The translations under genes and the position numbers were made by a program. Source: CANDOC01 sp965261725 (GTDB lineage: Bacteria; Pseudomonadota; Gammaproteobacteria; Pseudomonadales; Endozoicomonadaceae). Taken from it: a DNA stretch of 64,000 nt. Below, in pieces: positions 61,204-64,000 of the stretch (its first letter is position 1; each line of letters starts with the position of its first letter). The stretch spans positions 496,001 to 560,000 of the forward strand of contig CBDHDU010000044.1 of NCBI GenBank assembly GCA_965261725.1, read 5' to 3'. The notes below the pieces were generated by a model. That model did no database searches, had not been told where the DNA came from, and saw only the letters and a program-made list of their open reading frames with translations.

Positions 61204-61878
61204 CTAAACAAGATCTCTTTCGGCAAGAGATACCACCTCAGCGTCCCCGACTATCATATGATCCAGTACCCGAATATCCACAAGAGCCAGCCCGTCTTTT
61301 AACCGTCCGGTAAGGCGAATATCTGCCTGACTGGGCTCCGGGTTACCGGATGGATGATTGTGGGCAAGTATGATGGCAGCTGCATTTTTTTGCAGAGCGG
61401 TTTTCACAACCTCTCTAGGGTACACAGTTGCACTGTTGATCGTTCCCTGAAACAGAATATCGAAACTCAGTACCCGGTGCTGGTTATCCAGAAACAGGCA
61501 GGCAAAGACCTCGTGTTTATAGTCCCGCAAATGAGACTGCAGGTAACGACGGGTTAGAGAAGGGCTAGTCAGTGCACTTTGATGTTCCATCGTTTCTGCA
61601 AGGTGACGGCGAGCCAGCTCCAGTGTTGCATGCAGCTGGCAGAACTTTGCTTCTCCCATGCCTTTTACCTGACTGAATGTATTCAGGCTGGCATCAAAGA
61701 CTTTTCTGAGACTACCAAAGTGCAGTAGCAGATCACGGGCCAGATCAACAGCGGAGCGCCCGGCTGTGCCGGTGCGCAGGAAAATAGCCAGCAATTCGGC
61801 ATCGGAAAGGCTGGCTGCACCTCTGGATAACAGCTTTTCCCGCGGGCGTTCGGCTTCAGGCCAATCGGTAATAGGCAT
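61204..61878 (-). CDS. radC: RadC family JAB-domain protein
   Basis: 224 residues. N-terminal helix-hairpin-helix-like part (LLAIFLRTGTAGRSAVDLAR, VKGMGEAKFCQL) and a JAMM metal site HNHPSGNPEPSQADI with the His-x-His...Asp pattern. Function is not established despite the name. Adjacent to coaBC, a common arrangement. Shares a base with the NTF2-like gene. Confidence 0.95.
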   Translation of the reverse strand: MPITDWPEAERPREKLLSRGAASLSDAELLAIFLRTGTAGRSAVDLARDLLLHFGSLRKVFDASLNTFSQVKGMGEAKFCQLHATLELARRHLAETMEHQSALTSPSLTRRYLQSHLRDYKHEVFACLFLDNQHRVLSFDILFQGTINSATVYPREVVKTALQKNAAAIILAHNHPSGNPEPSQADIRLTGRLKDGLALVDIRVLDHMIVGDAEVVSLAERDLV

Positions 61879-62384
61879 TATTGGGTTGGGAATGAATGGC
61901 CTTCAGGCTGGCTGGAAAGAGGGGATGAAAAATGGGCATGACGAATCTGCCACTCCTCTCCGTCCTTCTCTATATAAAACGTGACCCGCACCAGAGGTAT
62001 ATCTTCCCACTGCTCTTTCCCTGTCGGTTTGTACTTCACTTTCCACATTGCTAATGAGACACCGGCATTGCCGTGAATCATTGCTGTAACGCCTGAAGCG
62101 GTGATTTTTGTGGCAGCTTCTTTAAAATCGCGCTTCAGCGCATTTTGTATTTCTTCTTTTGATGTCAGGTGCTCATCTACACCAGTACCCCAAAGTGTCA
62201 GGGGACCTTTGTCTGCGAAGAGTCGCGTTATTCCGTCAACATCAGTTTTTATATAAGCCTGTACATAATTGTTCATGACATCTTTGACTGCTTGCTGATC
62301 CGCATCTTCTGCAGTAACGGCAAAAGTGATATTTGCGATCAAAGCAGTAATCAGCAACACGAGAAAGCTGGCAGAGCGCATCAT
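61878..62384 (-). CDS. exported NTF2-like (SgcJ/EcaC-type) protein
   Basis: 168 residues. A signal peptide (MRSASFLVLLITALIANITF then AVTAEDA) precedes an NTF2-fold domain: VKDVMNNYVQAYIKTDVDGI, RLFADKGPLTLWGTGVDEH, and WQIRHAHFS at the end. Small proteins of this fold bind or turn over small molecules; no role is known here. It abuts radC with a one-base overlap. Confidence 0.78.
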   Translation of the reverse strand: MMRSASFLVLLITALIANITFAVTAEDADQQAVKDVMNNYVQAYIKTDVDGITRLFADKGPLTLWGTGVDEHLTSKEEIQNALKRDFKEAATKITASGVTAMIHGNAGVSLAMWKVKYKPTGKEQWEDIPLVRVTFYIEKDGEEWQIRHAHFSSPLSSQPEGHSFPTQ

Positions 62385-62538
62385 TGTGTCCTCAGAGATT
62401 TTTCCTGTACTTGCGAACCAGCATAGACCATAAAGACTGTACGGGTAGGGTGCGGGATGAAAAGGCAGGGATAACTGCGTGATCTGAGGCAGGCGCGCAT
62501 ATTATAATCGCCCAATTCAACCTTGTTCAGGTTTATGC

Positions 62539-63771
62539 ATGCAGCGATTAAGAAACAAACGCATTGTTCTGGGTGTTACCGGTGGTATTGCGGCTTATAA
62601 AAGTGCCGAACTGACCCGGGAACTGCGCCGTCAGGGTGTTGAAGTACATGTGGTGATGACCCGTGCCGGTCAGGAGTTTATTACGCCGCTGACCATGCAG
62701 GCGCTTTCTGGTAATCCGGTTCATACTGATTTGCTCGATCCGGCCGCTGAGGCAGGAATGGGACATATTGAGCTGGCTCGCTGGGCGGATTTGGTTTTAG
62801 TAGCACCTGCGACAGCAGACTTTATGGCACGTATGGCAACAGGACATGGTGATGATCTGCTAACAACGCTGTGCCTGGCAACGCAGGCACCTATCAGTCT
62901 GGCTCCGGCAATGAATCAGGGTATGTGGCAGGATGCTGCGACGCAGCAGAATATTGAAACCCTGAAAGAACGTGGTGTTACCTTGTTTGGTCCTGCTGAA
63001 GGCAGCCAGGCCTGTGGTGAAACCGGCCCTGGTCGAATGCTTGAACCGGTGCAGCTGGTTGAGAGTTGTGCAGGTATGTTCAGTAACCAAAGGCTGACAG
63101 GTAAACGAGTGATTATTACCGCAGGTCCTACCCGTGAGGCTATTGACCCGGTACGTTATATCTCTAATTACAGCTCAGGCAAAATGGGCTTTGCGCTGGC
63201 AGAGGCTGCTGCAGAAGCTGGAGCGGATGTACTTCTGGTTGCTGGTCCGGTGAGTCTTGATACACCAGAGCGGGTTACCCGACAGAATGTTGTCAGCGGA
63301 CTGGATATGCATAAAGCTGTTCATGAGAATCTGAATGGGCAGGATATTTTTATCAGTACGGCAGCTGTCGCTGATTATCGGCCGGCAGAATATGCCAGCA
63401 ACAAACTGAAAAAAGATCCGGAGAATGATTCCGGCATGGAATTAAAACTGGTGCGTAACCCGGATATTGTTGCGTCTGTGGCTGCGCTGGAAGGGGAAAA
63501 CCGTCCCTTTACAGTAGGTTTTGCGGCAGAGACAACCGATGTTATTGGTTACGCAATGGACAAACTGCGCCGTAAATCGCTGGATATGATTGTTGCCAAT
63601 GATGTATCCGATGAACGTATTGGTTTTAACAGTGATGAGAATGCCGTTACTGTGCTGGGCGCGAATATGGAAGAGTCTCTTCCTAAAGGCTCAAAACGTA
63701 CAGTTGCACGACAGTTGATTGGTTTGATCGGTGAGCAGTTTGAAGCTGCCCAGCCTTCAGATCAGGACTGA
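62539..63771 (+). CDS. coaBC: bifunctional phosphopantothenoylcysteine decarboxylase/phosphopantothenate-cysteine ligase
   Basis: 410 residues. N-terminal CoaC flavoprotein half (about 1-190) with VTGGIAAYKSAELTR, the PATADFMARMATG loop and PAMNQGMWQ; C-terminal CoaB half with ITAGPTREAIDPVRYISNYS-SGKMGFALA, and KLKKDPEND. It carries out two steps of coenzyme A synthesis. Starts at ATG 62539. Followed by dut, as in E. coli and Pseudomonas. Confidence 0.97.
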   Translation: MQRLRNKRIVLGVTGGIAAYKSAELTRELRRQGVEVHVVMTRAGQEFITPLTMQALSGNPVHTDLLDPAAEAGMGHIELARWADLVLVAPATADFMARMATGHGDDLLTTLCLATQAPISLAPAMNQGMWQDAATQQNIETLKERGVTLFGPAEGSQACGETGPGRMLEPVQLVESCAGMFSNQRLTGKRVIITAGPTREAIDPVRYISNYSSGKMGFALAEAAAEAGADVLLVAGPVSLDTPERVTRQNVVSGLDMHKAVHENLNGQDIFISTAAVADYRPAEYASNKLKKDPENDSGMELKLVRNPDIVASVAALEGENRPFTVGFAAETTDVIGYAMDKLRRKSLDMIVANDVSDERIGFNSDENAVTVLGANMEESLPKGSKRTVARQLIGLIGEQFEAAQPSDQD

Positions 63772-63844
63772 GATAACTGCCAGAGAGCTACTCCCTCCAG
63801 CTCTTTGGTGGAATGAAAATATTGCTAACCAGACAGGCAAATAA

Positions 63845-64000
63845 ATGAGAAAACTGCAAACCCGTATTCTCGATTCCCGTATCGGTAATGAGTTTCCGCT
63901 GCCAACTTATGCCACTGATGGTTCTGCCGGTATGGATCTGCGTGCCTGCGTTGATGAAGCCGTAGTGCTTGAGCCGGGTGAAACCAAACTGATATCAACA
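63845..64000 (+). CDS. dut: dUTP diphosphatase (partial, cut by window end)
   Basis: The first 52 residues only (MRKLQTRILDSRIGNEFPLP, then PTYATDGSAGMDLRACVDEA), with the DUTPase motif 1 GSAGMDLRA. It hydrolyses dUTP to dUMP and pyrophosphate. The reading frame runs off the end of the window. Order coaBC-dut is conserved. ATG 63845 is 74 bases after coaBC. Confidence 0.95.
   Translation, partial: MRKLQTRILDSRIGNEFPLPTYATDGSAGMDLRACVDEAVVLEPGETKLIST

Noticed and set aside
1..64000. CRISPR array, tRNA or rRNA genes
   Set aside because: I saw no regularly spaced repeats, no cloverleaf-like stretch and no rRNA-like sequence; a covariance search could still find a small RNA.

Overview
The window looks like chromosomal DNA from a marine-type gammaproteobacterium of the Oceanospirillales/Pseudomonadales group; an Endozoicomonas-like organism would fit, but I cannot prove the genus from sequence alone. 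The housekeeping genes gmk-rpoZ-spoT-ridA, oxyR-recG and rpmB/rpmG-radC-coaBC-dut form a cluster that I recall lying together in Pseudomonas. Here the blocks are separated by stretches of accessory genes. I see no rRNA, tRNA or CRISPR array.

Region 1 (1-10.4 kb) is a defence island. A twice-frameshifted serine recombinase remnant is followed by hsdM, hsdS, an anticodon nuclease gene (prrC), rhuM and hsdR. This is the gene order of the E. coli prr locus with rhuM added. HsdS carries a short TEL-T repeat of the kind that sets the recognition-site spacer in type IC enzymes. The PrrC homologue keeps its ATPase motifs and the Arg-Glu-His nuclease triad. hsdR is cut by a 1,607 bp insertion sequence with a 9 bp target duplication; removing the element restores the reading frame exactly. 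The locus therefore appears to hold an intact latent tRNA nuclease without an intact restriction subunit.

Region 2 (10.5-15.4 kb) is gmk, rpoZ, spoT, an AnsB-like asparaginase without a signal peptide, and ridA: nucleotide metabolism, transcription and the stringent response.

Region 3 (15.4-25.3 kb) is mixed: an unknown gene, a CBS protein, acyl-CoA-binding protein, a CpdA-like phosphodiesterase, a DUF445 membrane protein, a secreted ankyrin-like gene that seems frameshifted, an ISNCY-type insertion sequence with target duplication, a 113 bp MITE-like element, an AI-2E-family membrane protein, and a cluster of DnaA-box-like 9-mers.

Region 4 (25.3-38.3 kb) holds a TetR regulator with an RND efflux pump and its adaptor (and a clear palindromic operator), two tandem iron-dependent alcohol dehydrogenases, aspartate 4-decarboxylase, glucokinase, an HSL-type esterase and an SDR-type epimerase.

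Region 5 (38.4-53.3 kb) has oxyR, recG, a PhnA-like protein, a divergent amino-acid ABC permease and binding protein without an ATPase, a DUF2959 lipoprotein, a Pmp3-like peptide, tryptophanase, a large hybrid histidine kinase, a fumarylacetoacetase-family hydrolase, a DUF4404 protein, and a LysE exporter divergent from a MocR regulator.

Region 6 (53.3-64 kb) has a methyltransferase, a D-2-hydroxyglutarate dehydrogenase-like flavoenzyme divergent from serA, an unknown gene, trhP (yegQ), rpmG, rpmB, a DTW-domain tRNA enzyme, radC, an NTF2-like secreted protein, coaBC and the start of dut.
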